From: Sordaria brevicollis
Taxonomy: Eukaryota > Ascomycota > Sordariomycetes > Sordariales > Sordariaceae
DNA: 64,000 nucleotides
Direction of reading: 5' to 3'
Assembly: GCA_033439795.1 (NCBI GenBank)
Contig: JAUTDP010000010.1
Coordinates: forward strand, 1,550,001 to 1,614,000
Shown here: positions 23,765 through 35,100 of the stretch, in pieces
Layout of the letters: each line of letters opens with the position of its first letter
Position numbering within the stretch: position 1 is the stretch's first letter
Position numbers and translations under genes: made by a program
The notes under the pieces: model-generated
Told to the model about the DNA's origin: nothing
Database searches by the model: none
Seen by the model: only the letters and a program-made list of their open reading frames with translations

Positions 23765-26378
23765 CTACACCGTAGTAGCCTGCGACACCGCCCCTTCCTC
23801 TCCTTCCTCATGATCATCATCAATTGGACTCTCCGTATCATCAATAGCCGTATCATCCTTATTATCTTCCAACCCACCCGTCAGCTTCGCCAACATGAAC
23901 TCTATCCTCCTCGTACTCTTCTCCAGAGCTTCCAGGCGTGCCGTAATAGCGCTCATCTCGTCACTCTCGCTCAAGACACCCTGCAGCTCGGCTCTCAGAC
24001 CGGGAAAGGGTGCGATGCTGTCGCGACGATTTGGCGGTTGTTTCTTGTTGCCGCTCATGTTTATCATGCTCGTGTCCTTGGCCGACGGCGTTTTGGTTGA
24101 GGGTGCTTCCACTGTGTTGCCCCGTACAAACTGCCGTCTGATCAAGTGTTTCGTAAGGTCGTCATCGGCTCTGATCTCTTCTAGAACTGAGTCGGGCGGC
24201 GGAACTTCGAAGACGGTCTCGATGTCGCTGTGGACGGTGATGCGCCACTTGTTCCAGAAGCGCATGCCTATGCCTTTGGTGCGGCGAGGGTTTGTGGAGG
24301 AGGTGGAAGAGGAAGAGGATAAGTTGGCTGATGGCTCCGGGGTTTCTTCTGATGTTGATTTGATGGGTGGCAGAATCCGACGCTCTACAAGGGCGATGAC
24401 GAGTAGGAGGGGAAGGTTGAGAAGACGCACGCTGGCGACATGGATTTTGTGGAACCAACGCGGAGTGACGAACCATTTGAGCGGGATCAGGATGAAGACG
24501 GCGAGGATGTTGAAAGGTGGTTGGTAGGCGAAGATGGCGTCGCCTTTTACTCCTTCGAGGGTTAGGACGGCATGTCGGAACTGGATCTCAGCAGTCGCGT
24601 TGCTGACGATGGTACTGAATGTGTTCGAGAGCATGGAAACGAGGATAGTAAGGAATAAAGTGTTGCCGAGGAAGGCAAACATGACCATTAAGGCTGGTCC
24701 CAAGTACTTGTGGAAGTCGATCTATCATTGTGTATTAGCAATTGCCCAGACCATGAAGCATCGAAAGCAGGGCATACCGAATGATGAATACCCGATCCAT
24801 CAAGACCGAACCAAATGTATATCATCCATTTGCTGATAGTTCTAGAAGAGAGTTAGTGAATGGGGAGAGTAGTAGCAGCAGATCAAGACTTACACCCAAG
24901 AGAACTGGTGGTTTCCCAGCCAGACAAGCGACAGCAGGAAGCCAAAGAAGCACCTGCGAAAATGTTAGTACAAAGGGTTGGGGAAAATGCCAGTCAAGGT
25001 GCTTACCATCCAGCCAGTACGGTCAGTAGAGAAAAATCAGCCATCATAGACCGAAGAGACAAGAAAAGGATGTTGTCAGAAAGCAAGTTAAATGCCAAGC
25101 GAGGAACAAGCACCGGTGCGCCCATAGCCAGCACGTCAAGAGCTTGTTGTCCTAGCTCCTCATTATGGGTCTGCCAGCCGTAGACACGCAGGATCAGGTA
25201 GATCCAGTAGATGGAAGCAAATGTGACATCGAGGAACGACCACAGATTTTGAGTGTACACATGCCTGCATGGACGGGTTAGTGACCTAGACATCCCATTT
25301 GAAGGAACAATGCAGAGCAGCTTTTACGTACCAACCATGCTCAAGAATCGTTGCAAACTGATCGAGTACCCAGCCGAAGGCATAGACAGTGAAGCACATC
25401 TCCAGTATTGTTACGGTAGCGGCGTCTCTCTCGGACATGAAAGCGAGATAGAGCGCCAGAAGGATGACAAACTGGATGATTTCCAAAATGTTTCGCGTTC
25501 GCGGTACGATCAAACGGTACTGGTTAAGCAGAGGCGCATCCCTGGGATCATACAGAGAAATTGGCTTTTGCTTGTAACGGTCTGGGATGAGGTCCAGGAA
25601 GCTGGAAGGACTGTAAATGACCCGTCCCTCGTAGATGGCGTCCACACTATTGTTCAGTCAGCACCCATACTTGCTGCTTTCGTATCATTGTTCTTACGAC
25701 TTACATCTTTTGGCATGATGTTGAACTCAAAAAGATCTTTGCCTCACTCAGGATGGCCACCTCAAGAGCAGGAAGCGTCTTATGCCATGCTGTAGGGGCA
25801 TGTACTTCCTGCCGGATCTCTGGCGGAGCATTTTGGAAGGGCTCAAAGCCAGCAATAAGGATCTGAGCCAGCACCAAAAGACCTTCTGGGCCTTCATTGT
25901 CCTCGTTGTATCTCCTGAGGATGCGTGTGGCTATGAGTTCACATAGCATGGCGCGCGTGTAGTTGACATTTTGCCGGTTGTTGAGATGAGACTGCTCGTT
26001 GAGGAACTGCGCGCGGTTGACCAACAAGCAGTAGACTATCGAGATATCGTCTTGTTCGTAGAACTTGTCCACCAGCGGACGAACAACAGAAATATTGATG
26101 CGGACGTCGCGGAGTTGATCCAGGCTCAAGTAGTCCTCCACTACTGAAATGATATCCCGACGGATCCGATGGATGTTGGTATAAACGGGCAGTTGGGTGT
26201 GAGTGTCTATCCAACAAGTGTACACCTGGCCGTCGAAGGAGTGATGCTGCTGGCTGCCATTTTGTGTTCCATTTGCCGTTGTCCGTCTGGCTAGAAGCGG
26301 TCTTCTTTCTCCCAGGTCGGGCTCCTGAATACGAAGCGCACGTTGCTGTCGACGGCCCGACTGGTCCCCCATCACCAT
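23765..26378 (-). CDS. yvc1: YVC1/TRPY-type vacuolar cation channel
   Basis: It is a fungal TRP-family channel; the yeast member releases Ca2+ from the vacuole (family knowledge). Six exons: 26378-25705, 25646-25332, 25264-25007, 24953-24894, 24841-24778 and 24721-23765, with introns of 52-67 bp and standard GT/AG ends. The joined product is 775 residues (yeast about 675). A soluble N-terminus of about 225 residues precedes the membrane segments: LEIIQFVILLALYLAFM, the region ending FTVYAFGWVLDQF, FLDVTFASIYWIYLIL, the run through WCFFGFLLSLVWL, a pore-like stretch with ISKWMIYIWFGLDG, then ALMVMFAFLGNTLFLTILV. The tail has a short coiled coil (ITARLEALEKSTRRIEFML) and an acidic Asp/Glu cluster, as in the yeast channel. 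The third residue is also Met, so the start is uncertain by two codons. Confidence 0.9.
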
Positions 26379-28015
26379 GCCTTTCCTGGCCGGTCGTTTG
26401 AAGTTTGGTATTGATCAAATAGCCGATATGCAAAGTGATGTGTTGATAAACGTATGTGAGTTTTCCCGGTCTTCTTAAAGATCGATTTGGATGAGTTCTT
26501 CCCGCTCGTGGTCAGGTGCTTTTTCATCAGATGAATCTTTCATCTGAGGGCGGCCGTCTCGGTGATGCGTCCCAGATAAAAGAGAGTGATGGTTCGTTGC
26601 CGCCGAATAATAAAGTTCGTTGAGCCTGGGCAAAGTGATGTTCGTGATACGCGATTTGCATAAACCAAAGCCCTAGGAATCTGTAGCACGATGTGGGACA
26701 CGGGGAAAGACGGGGTCACAATAACTTGTGTGTAATAATCGATGATGATTAAAATGTACCTAGGAAAGATAAAAGTTGTAAGTACCCTCGCGTCCTTATC
26801 GTGGGGGTCCTGGGACATCCATGAAAGAAAGCGGCTCCATCAAATGACGATGAAACGAGAATCGTTGGTTCCACCCACTCACAAGCGACGGCGGCAGGGC
26901 GAAAGTCCAGACGTGGAAGCTTGCCGAGCGGAGGTTGGAACAATGCACCCCACATCCACGCCTTGGGAGCTTGAACGTTTCAAGAGCCTCAAGGCGGCGA
27001 TTGGTCGGGTACCGAGGCCTCTTATCTGTTAAGCACCGAGAGCTTGTGGCACGGAATTTGGCCTGTTATCAGTTAAGAATCTAACAGGCTATGTCTGGGC
27101 TGACTTCAAGAGCATCTTCAGCTGCTATTATCTAAGCTCTTCAGTAGCTTAGGTTTCGTCATACAAGCAACGACATCCATAGCTATGAGCCCCTCATTTT
27201 CGCCAGTAACATGGCCTGGTTGATAGGCACCAAGCCTCACGGTAGGCAATGCTTTTCGAACCAGTGGTATGCAGAATGATGGGTAGAAATTAAGCTTGAG
27301 ACATACCGAAGAGCACAAGAGACCAGCCAAAATACAAAATGAGAATATGTCCAACGTTGTTCCGGGACCGGTGTGAGCTGATGTGCTGTAAGCACGTAAC
27401 GCTCCTTTCTAGCACTGGGAGAGGTGGAAAGAAGCGCCGTTTGACGAGAATCGCCATATCCTACTCGCTGGGAGTACAGCATGAATGATTCATTTTTGAG
27501 GCGCAGGTATTCCCATTGTATCGATGTCTAAGGTAACGGAGGTACATACTTCGCAAGGTAACTTACATAACCCACCGCATTGTTCAAGCGTAGCCCCTTA
27601 CACATGAACTGACAAGCGGGACTGGCCAATTCTCGGGGTGGTTGTTTCATGAATCCAATCCGGAAACATTTAGTGGCACTTTTGCACCGAACTTGTGGAC
27701 AGAGCCAGATGTGATGGGCGGGAAGAAGACCCGAAACCTTCCATATACCCGAGAAATCAGGTATCAGAGCTACCATTCTTTCGCCCCAGCGCCCCAGACT
27801 GATACCCTCCGGACCTCTCAGCTTCTGGAGCCAAGCGCCCTTCAAGGGAAGCCACACTACCCAAAAAGTGAAAATTCCCCGAAAATTCGTAGCAAAGTCG
27901 CGAAACGGTCGAATAGGGCGGATAGAGACGAAGATATTGTATTGCTTATTTCACACGGTCTTGACGGACACTGATACAAAGGGGACCTCGCTTGCAAGTC
28001 TAGCAGATAGTGTAT
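26379..28015. other. Intergenic region between YVC1-like and ATP4 genes
   Basis: The region should contain the YVC1 promoter (right of 26378) and the ATP4 3' untranslated region (left of 28016). An 8-bp stem with 13-base loop, GCCTGTTA and TAACAGGC, lies at 27061-27089. No convincing coding sequence or RNA gene was seen. Confidence 0.4.
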
Positions 28016-29041
28016 TTAAGCCTTGGCAACGATCTCTGTATAAACGTGTCAGTGTGCATCAAATTTGGAACCAGAATGGGGGATAACGAACTCTCAACGT
28101 CAGAGACAGCCTGGTCAAGGATCTGCTTGAGAGCCTTGGGGTTCTCGAGCTCCTTCTGGACCTTGGCGATGACGCTCTGGGCGAGCTCCTTCTGCTGGCG
28201 CTGCTTGACCTGGGACTCGTAGCGGACCCAAGAGTCGAGGACAGTCTTGGCCTCAGCGGCGAGAGCGGTGCGCTGCTCGAGCTCATAGGCCTCAGCCTCA
28301 AGCTTGGCGGTTTCCTAGAAGCCCATGTCAGCCTCTGTTTTTCCCCTTGTTTTCCCAGCACCTTTTCAATATCATTCCCTCCCATCCACCTCTTGCACGC
28401 CTTGCACCATCTGTATCCCATTCGTCCCAACCCCCGTCCTTTCCATTCTGGTGGCGCCTACCTTGGAAACAGCAAAGAGAGTCTTGGTGATGTCAATGAC
28501 ACCAGACATCTGCTTGACGTCCTCGATGCGGGTCTTGACGGCCTGGGTGTGGTCGGCGCGGGCAGAGTTCAAGATGTTCTTGATCTTGTCGCTCTGCTCA
28601 TCAGCCCACTTCTTGTAGAGGGGACCACCGAACTTGATGAGGCCACCCCAGACGGAGAGCAAGCAGAAGGCGACGACGGTCTCCTCGTTCATGACATAGT
28701 ACTCGTTGGAGAGGGCGTAGATGGAGAGACCGGCGGCGGAGGAGAGGATGGCGGTCTTGGACATGAGGTTGCTGCCGGGAAGGGAGTCGATGATGGACTG
28801 GGCCTTGGTCTTGGGGTCCTCGGAGGGGACGTTGGACGAGTAGCGGGGGCTGGCAACGGTGCTCAGCGCAGGAAGGACGCGGGGAACGACGCTGGGCCGG
28901 AGGCGGGCAGCCCCTAAGGTGGTGATGCGCCCAGGTCAGCGACGGTCTTATTTTGGTGTAGAGGTATCTTTGCGCCCAACATGGCTGTCCGAGAGCTCAA
29001 ATCTACTCACCGACAGCAGTTCTGGCCAGACGCGACGCCAT
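28016..29041 (-). CDS. atp4: Mitochondrial F1Fo ATP synthase subunit 4 (subunit b)
   Basis: It is the peripheral-stalk subunit of mitochondrial ATP synthase, anchored in the inner membrane. Four exons: 29041-29011, 28913-28462, 28314-28092 and 28035-28016, joined into 241 residues (yeast precursor 244). The N-terminus MASRLARTAVGAARLRPSVV is Arg-rich without acidic residues, as expected of a mitochondrial presequence. Two hydrophobic segments follow in the middle (LSSAAGLSIYALS; VVAFCLLSVWGGLIKF). The C-terminal half is a long charged helix (ETAKLEAEAYELEQRTALAAEA onward) ending DVEKIVAKA. The last exon is only 20 bases, and its intron has the weak donor GTTCGT. The last intron is supported because it restores a family-like C-terminus and a stop. 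The gene diverges from NOC4. Confidence 0.92.
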
Positions 29042-29414
29042 TGTGGATGAGGGGATGGACGTGGGGTGGCTGTTAGTGACGTTGCTGAGCTTTCAAGGTC
29101 GAATTGAGGTTTTAACGGAACGGGTTGACCCGGCAGTTTACCGGAGTACCTGGATGTCACGTGGATCTCGAGCCTCTGCCTGAGAGCTTCAGCAAAGGCG
29201 CTGGAAAAGTTTCAATCAATGCCCGTCCTCGAAAAATGGGCCCCACCTTGGCGCCAAGATCTTTGTTCAATGTCACCTCCCAGCTCGCGACGCCAGACGG
29301 ACTTTTGACATTGGAGATGCCCCACTTAAATTTTGCTGAAACCGACTGCCATTTCCATCTCGACTTGTCGACTTCCTCAGTTTCTACTCACAACACCCAC
29401 ACATCGTCGCCAAA
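29042..29414. promoter_or_regulatory. Divergent promoter region of ATP4 and NOC4 genes
   Basis: 373 bp lie between the two start codons, which point away from each other, so the 5' leaders and promoters of both genes must fit here. A CAACACCCACACATC-type pyrimidine/A-rich leader precedes the NOC4 ATG, as is common for fungal genes. No specific factor site was recognised. Confidence 0.55.
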
Positions 29415-31184
29415 ATGCCCTCAACAACAGTAAAAGAGAAAGGCACAAAGACTGTCGTCAAGCGGAAACGCTCCGAGAACGGCGAACCCACCAAGAAGCG
29501 CAGAAAGTCCGAGGCCGGCGAGGAAAAGGAAGACCTCGCATCGCAAATCCAGAATCTCGAATCCCAGATCAACGAGTCCAAGAAGCACTACAACAATATC
29601 GCTACCCTCATCGAGTACGCCGAGAAGCAGAATGAAGACCCCACCACCGCCATCGCCGCCGCCGAGGCCCTGTGCCGCGTGTTTGTCCGCCTCCTTGCCT
29701 CGGGCAGTTTGGTGAAGAAGAAGGATGCTTCGGAGAAGGAGGCCACTGTCGCAAAGTGGCTCCGTGATCGTCTTTCGGATTACCACAAGGCTCTCACATC
29801 CATGTTCAAGAGCACCAAGCTGGCTGTTCAGGCTCTTGTTCTGGCTATGGCTTTGTTGAAGGCGGAGGCGCAGTTCTTGGAGGGAAAGGACGAGGCTGTC
29901 TTCCCTTGGCCACTCTTCAACGCCATCATCAGTGCGCTCCTCACGTCGCCGGTCGAGGAGGTGCGCGACGAGTTCTGCGACAAGTTCATCGACGAGTACG
30001 ACGACATCAGGTTCTATACCTTTGAGGGAATCAAGTACGTGAAAGTAGTGGGAGAACCCGAGTTACCAATGGTAGCAAATTGCTGACGTGCTTTGTCATA
30101 GGGACTTCCTCACACAACGCGAGTCCGTTGACGAGGAGCTACAAAACACTGCATTCGAATTCCTTCTCAAAATGGAGGATGTGCCAGAGTCATCCGAAGA
30201 CCTGGAGGATTTCTATATCGAGCAACCCAGCAAGAAGAAGCACCCGCTAAGATCCTTGTCTCAGCATAAGAAGAGGGCGCAAGAAGCCTGGCTGGCTTTG
30301 TTCCAACTAGGTCTGAGCAAGGAGCAGAGGAAGAAGGTCTTGGATGTCATGGCATCTTCGATCGCGCCATGGTTCATCAAGCCCGAGCTTCTTATGGACT
30401 TCCTGACCGACTGCTACAACACCGGCGGTTCCATCTCGCTCTTGGCCCTTTCCGGTGTTTTCTACCTCATTCAGGAACGCAACCTCGACTACCCGTCTTT
30501 CTACCAGAAGCTCTATTCTCTGCTGGATACCGATATCCTCCACTCCAAGTATCGCTCGCGCTTTTTCCGCCTCCTCGACACATTCCTGGGCTCGTCCCAT
30601 TTGCCCGCTGTCCTGGTGGCAAGCTTTATCAAGCGTCTGGCTCGTCTCGCTCTCAACGCGCCACCAAGCGCCATTGTCGTCATTGTTCCGTGGTTCTACA
30701 ACCTCTTCAAGAAGCATCCTCTAACGACATTTATGATGCATCGTGTGCCGCGGACCAAGGAGGAGAAGGAGCTGATCGAGAAGGAGGGTGTCCTCGACCC
30801 TTTCCTACCTGATGAGCAGGACCCTATGGAGACCCACGCCATTGACAGTTGTCTTTGGGAGATTGTGCAATTGCAGTCTCACTACCATCCTAACGTGGCA
30901 ACCATCGCCAAGATCATCTCTGAGCAGTTCACAAAACAGGCCTACAACTTGGAGGATTTCCTGGACCACTCTTACGGCAGTGTAAGTGAACCTTTCGTGA
31001 TCGTATACAGCAGCACGTGGCTAACATATCCCGACAGCTTATCGACGCTGAGATGTCCAAGGAAGTCAAGAAGGCCCCGGTCATTGAGTTTATGATCCCG
31101 AAGCACATCTTTACCAAGGCCGACTCTGGCACAGAGCAGACCGACAGCCCGCTCGTCAGTCTATGGGATTTCGGTTCCTCTTAA
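29415..31184 (+). CDS. noc4: NOC4 nucleolar complex protein (40S ribosome biogenesis)
   Basis: It works with Nop14 in assembly and nuclear export of the small ribosomal subunit (family knowledge). Three exons: 29415-30034, 30102-30981 and 31038-31184, with introns of 67 and 56 bp. The joined product is 548 residues, against 552 in yeast. A basic Lys/Arg/Glu N-terminus (about 1-45) resembles a nuclear localisation region and is followed by a helical segment (DLASQIQNLESQINESKKHY). The CBF/Mak21-type domain spans about 307-470, containing TGGSISLLALSGVFYLIQ, SRFFRLLDTFLGSS and VPWFYNLFKKHP. The C-terminus reads PLVSLWDFGSS. Both introns were placed because they restore the reading frame without extra residues. 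Confidence 0.93.
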
Positions 31185-34100
31185 ACCATCTTCCAGATGC
31201 CGTACTCATAGTGTACGACTTCCATGCCTACCCAGTCACAGGCCAGACCATACACTCGGCTGAGCTTTCCACATGTCTGGTGACAGTCTCTGCCTCTCGT
31301 CGTCATGCTCAGCATGGCACGTGGTAAAACACACAAAGATGTTTCGGCACCCAGCGGCCCTCTGCCATAATTCGTCGAACAAGGTTCAAATGTTCTCATC
31401 CGAAACATTGCTAGGGTCTACCCCAGACCTGTTGACCAGAGCCACAAGATCCCCATCGGGGTTGGTTACGGAAGAAAGTGATTGAGGGCCGAATAGAAGA
31501 AAACTCGCCGCGATCATCGAGGATTGCTTTCTCGGTTACCTCGATTGCGCTTCTATCCATAATCGTGAACCCTAGGGACTTTTCCTCTCCGCCACCACCC
31601 GCCTCAAAACACAGTCTCGGCCACCCATTTTCACGCTTCTTCGGCCTTCATTCCTTCCTTTTGTGGTACCGGCGGCCGGTCGCTCGGCGGGAAGAACTCT
31701 GTCTTGCTCTGTCTGTGGTGTATCTGTGGGACGTCATACATGGTCACCGTGATACTTGATCACAACACCAAAGCCAGGCAGGGCGCCGCAGATGAGGACA
31801 GGACAGGAGGGACCGTAACATGGTAGCATGGCCTGTCTCATCTTTGTGTACTGGATGGTCAATCACCCCATCCATACCTTGGTCCATGACAAGAGGGGGG
31901 CTCCTCACTGGCTGAACTGGCTCAGTTGTTGTTTTTCCTTTGGCATCTTCAGGTTTTGTGCCATGCTTATACCCCATGTTAGATAGTGTTTTTGGATCAC
32001 AAGGGCCAGAAGAGTGTCAAGTCATATAGAGACTAGAACACAAAATGAACGAATGAAGTAATTGAAGCCTAGTGGTCATTGGGAAATGGGCCGGCCGACT
32101 GAGTTCCCGTGTCAAAGGAGTGAACGGAAATTTCAATACCCTTTCATCCATTGGCTTCCATTATCTCCATTATGTGTGAGCCTATCACCCTGCCTCTGTG
32201 TTTGTGTCCTGTGTATCCTTTCCTCCGTGTTATGTTCCTGCCAAAGGCCGTGAGCAGATACTTTCACGATGCAATATTTTCAAGACCCTATGTTACCAAA
32301 TTCAGCACACCCCCCTCCCCTCCTGTTTCCCCTTGAAGCCGTCGATCCAGGGTCCTGTGGCAAACTTTCTCGAACGTTACCAGTTGGTGTGAAATAGCGA
32401 AAGTAAGAGAGACTGGTCATTAGTGATCCTATTCAAGACGAGGTGGGCTTATTGGCCAAGCTCATCTACCGTTTTGTTCCTCCTTCACTCCGCTGGAAGG
32501 GGTCTAAGGATCTTCGAGCCCAGATGATTAGCTATGGTAGGATGCCAAACTACTGCTTGTCGACAAAACTAGTTTATCGAACCATTCGAGAGCGGTCGTC
32601 GGGCTGTCAGATCTTTCAAAAGATCTATACATTACATACATACATTACCTTCCCCCCTTAGACTCCACGCCGACCCTTACTCCGGGCTCGCGCTTGTGTC
32701 CGGAGTTTAAGTCCGCAGATCACGCACCTTATGTACCTTGGCTGGTTCTTCATGATCTGGATGGTTCGTGGCGTTCTTTCAGTAAATGAGGGCACCTATC
32801 TACCGTAAATAACAACAATTCTACGCTTTCTTTTTTTTACTGGCGTCCCTACCCCTGTACGTGCCGCCGTCGTTGCCTTTTCCCATGGTTCTTATAGCAG
32901 ATGTAGTATATGTTTGTGCTGCTTCTTTGCTTTTGTTGCCTCTGGTCGTGCAACTGCAGTTCAGACCGACCAGCATGAAATACGAGAGTAACAGGACACA
33001 TGGAATCTTTCTTTGTGGGGGGAAAGGGGGGTTGTGTATCCCTTCCTTCTAAGTGTAGGACTGTTTATGCCTAAACAGGGACATACTTTGCCTCTCCTTT
33101 TTTCTTTTTCTTTTTCTTTTTGATACTTCTCTTATTCTTTTCTTTTGCCTAGGTATTGGCTTTCATGGAACTAGATAGTCATCTGGCCTGGGCCATCCTT
33201 CTGTATACACTATGGCATGGCATAGTTATAGCTGTAAATCATTACCGGCCATGGAAGTTCTATTCCGATATGTTGGTCGTCTTTCCTCCTTGCTTGCAAG
33301 TGACTTCCACCTTTCAGTTTTTATCTTAGCAATGAGGAAAAGGTCAGTCTGGAAACGAGTCCAGACCCTTGAGCAGTATCCATCCGGAGCCAATCAATTC
33401 CTCAACCCTTGAAATCGCCCCACGGGTTCTCTCTCTCTCCTCGTCCAGGATCGATGTTCACGTCGACGAACCCTCAATTCTTTGATCGTTGCTCCAGTTT
33501 CCACTTCAGCTCGTCAGACTTTCGGTCAAAGGGTTCTTGTGATCTACAAAAGCTATAAGACAGATCCTCACAATGATCGATCTACTAGTGCAAGTTCGGT
33601 CTTTGTTTGATCTTCACTGTCGCAACTTTTGATAGTTCATGAAGAGCTTTGCTAGATGAGCCGCAACGACTCGACTTTTGCGTACGAAAAACAGTGGATG
33701 TCGTCACCCAATCCCCAATGTGTGCTTTTATATTCGACGAAGAGTCTCTCTCTGGATTCTGAAAATACTCAGATCTATCCGTTGCCAGGTGCACGTTGTG
33801 CTGATCTCTCTCTTAGCCTCGTCTTGGTCATCAATCGTCCATCTTTCCTTCGCCAATCACTCATGTTCATCGAATCGTTGTGAGTTTGTCTAGCCTACAA
33901 AGTCCCTACGTACATAAGGGTATGCAGTAGCCTTTTTGGCAGGACAGACAATCCTGTTACAGATGGGGATATCGCTCTGCTATGTGCTATACTTTATGTA
34001 GGAAACTCGAACGGTGCATTAGTTCCGTGTTTCATATTTTCTCTTCATCGACGCCAGAGGATTCTCTGTACACTATGGTTCAGATGCGGTGTTTTGTAGT

Positions 34101-35100
34101 TGCCAGACTTGCCTTGGTTACCTTACCCAAGTTTGGATATAGCTATCTTTGTTCAAATCAACGAGACAAGTCTGTCAATTGGTTGTCTACCTCAAATGCC
34201 CAGGTTGCAAGTGTCAAGCTATTTCGTGAAAATTGAAGGCATAACCGCGGCTCTTTTTCCTGAAATGTATCTGTTGCATAGTCAGCACTTACTGATCTCA
34301 TGACCTTCCCAGCTGAACATCCGCCTTGTGACTTTCTGTCTTGCGTTGACGATAGCGAACTCTATATCTTGTCCAGATACACTATCAAGGACTTGCCAAA
34401 CCCAGAGCAGAGAGGGAGACCGCACACAGAACCAGTCTAACAGAAATCACTAATGCATACCACCCACCCTCAATCTAAGACACAACACTTCTCACCAGTC
34501 GAGGACTAGTTTATCAACAAATTAGATTGCCAAACTCGTCCCAAACGGGTGTTCCAAGACGTTCATGGTGTAGGAGTTCCCAGATCCAGAGGGTGTTGAG
34601 CAGAGAGAACAAGAGAGCTAAAACACACCGCCTTTCAAAGGGTGATCATCTGCTGAGAACCATCTTGGGAGGTTTTCCAAGTTGAGCTTCACTCGAAGGT
34701 CTCTTGACTCTTGTGATCATGACGGATGGTTTGGTGAGAATACTGCTGGGATATGGGTTGATAGTGAAGTGAGCATGGAAAAAGAATGACGACGTTGATA
34801 ACCCAGACAATGGACCTTGTTCAAAGCCCTTGTCGTTCTTGTTCCCTTGATACAAAAGCGTCACCCTTGCCCATATGGATGGATGCCCATGTTCGTTCGG
34901 CCGCCCGGGTGCGTTCGTCCACTGGCCGCCGTTACCGCCGCCGCCGCAGTTCGTCGCCGGGGTCCGGTTCAAGGCTCTCTTTTCTCGTTTCGTTGTTTCA
35001 TCTTCTTCCTGTCGATCGTTTCGAGCGGTGCTTGTTGACCGCGGCGTGTCCCCCGGTTATCCCAACTAGGCCTAGCCCACGACCAAGCCCACCTTAACTT
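31185..35100. other. Gene-poor region, part 1
   Basis: After the NOC4 stop no reading frame looks like a conserved protein. A T-rich pyrimidine tract with repeated TTTTTC units occurs at about 33098-33122. The composition is mixed, with many stops in all frames. It may hold the long 3' region of NOC4, or untranslated transcripts that I cannot define. Confidence 0.35.

Noticed and set aside
28393..28917. A 174-codon plus-strand frame with Gly/Asp-rich product
   Set aside because: It is antisense to ATP4 exons 2 and the adjoining intron and has the composition of a shadow frame.
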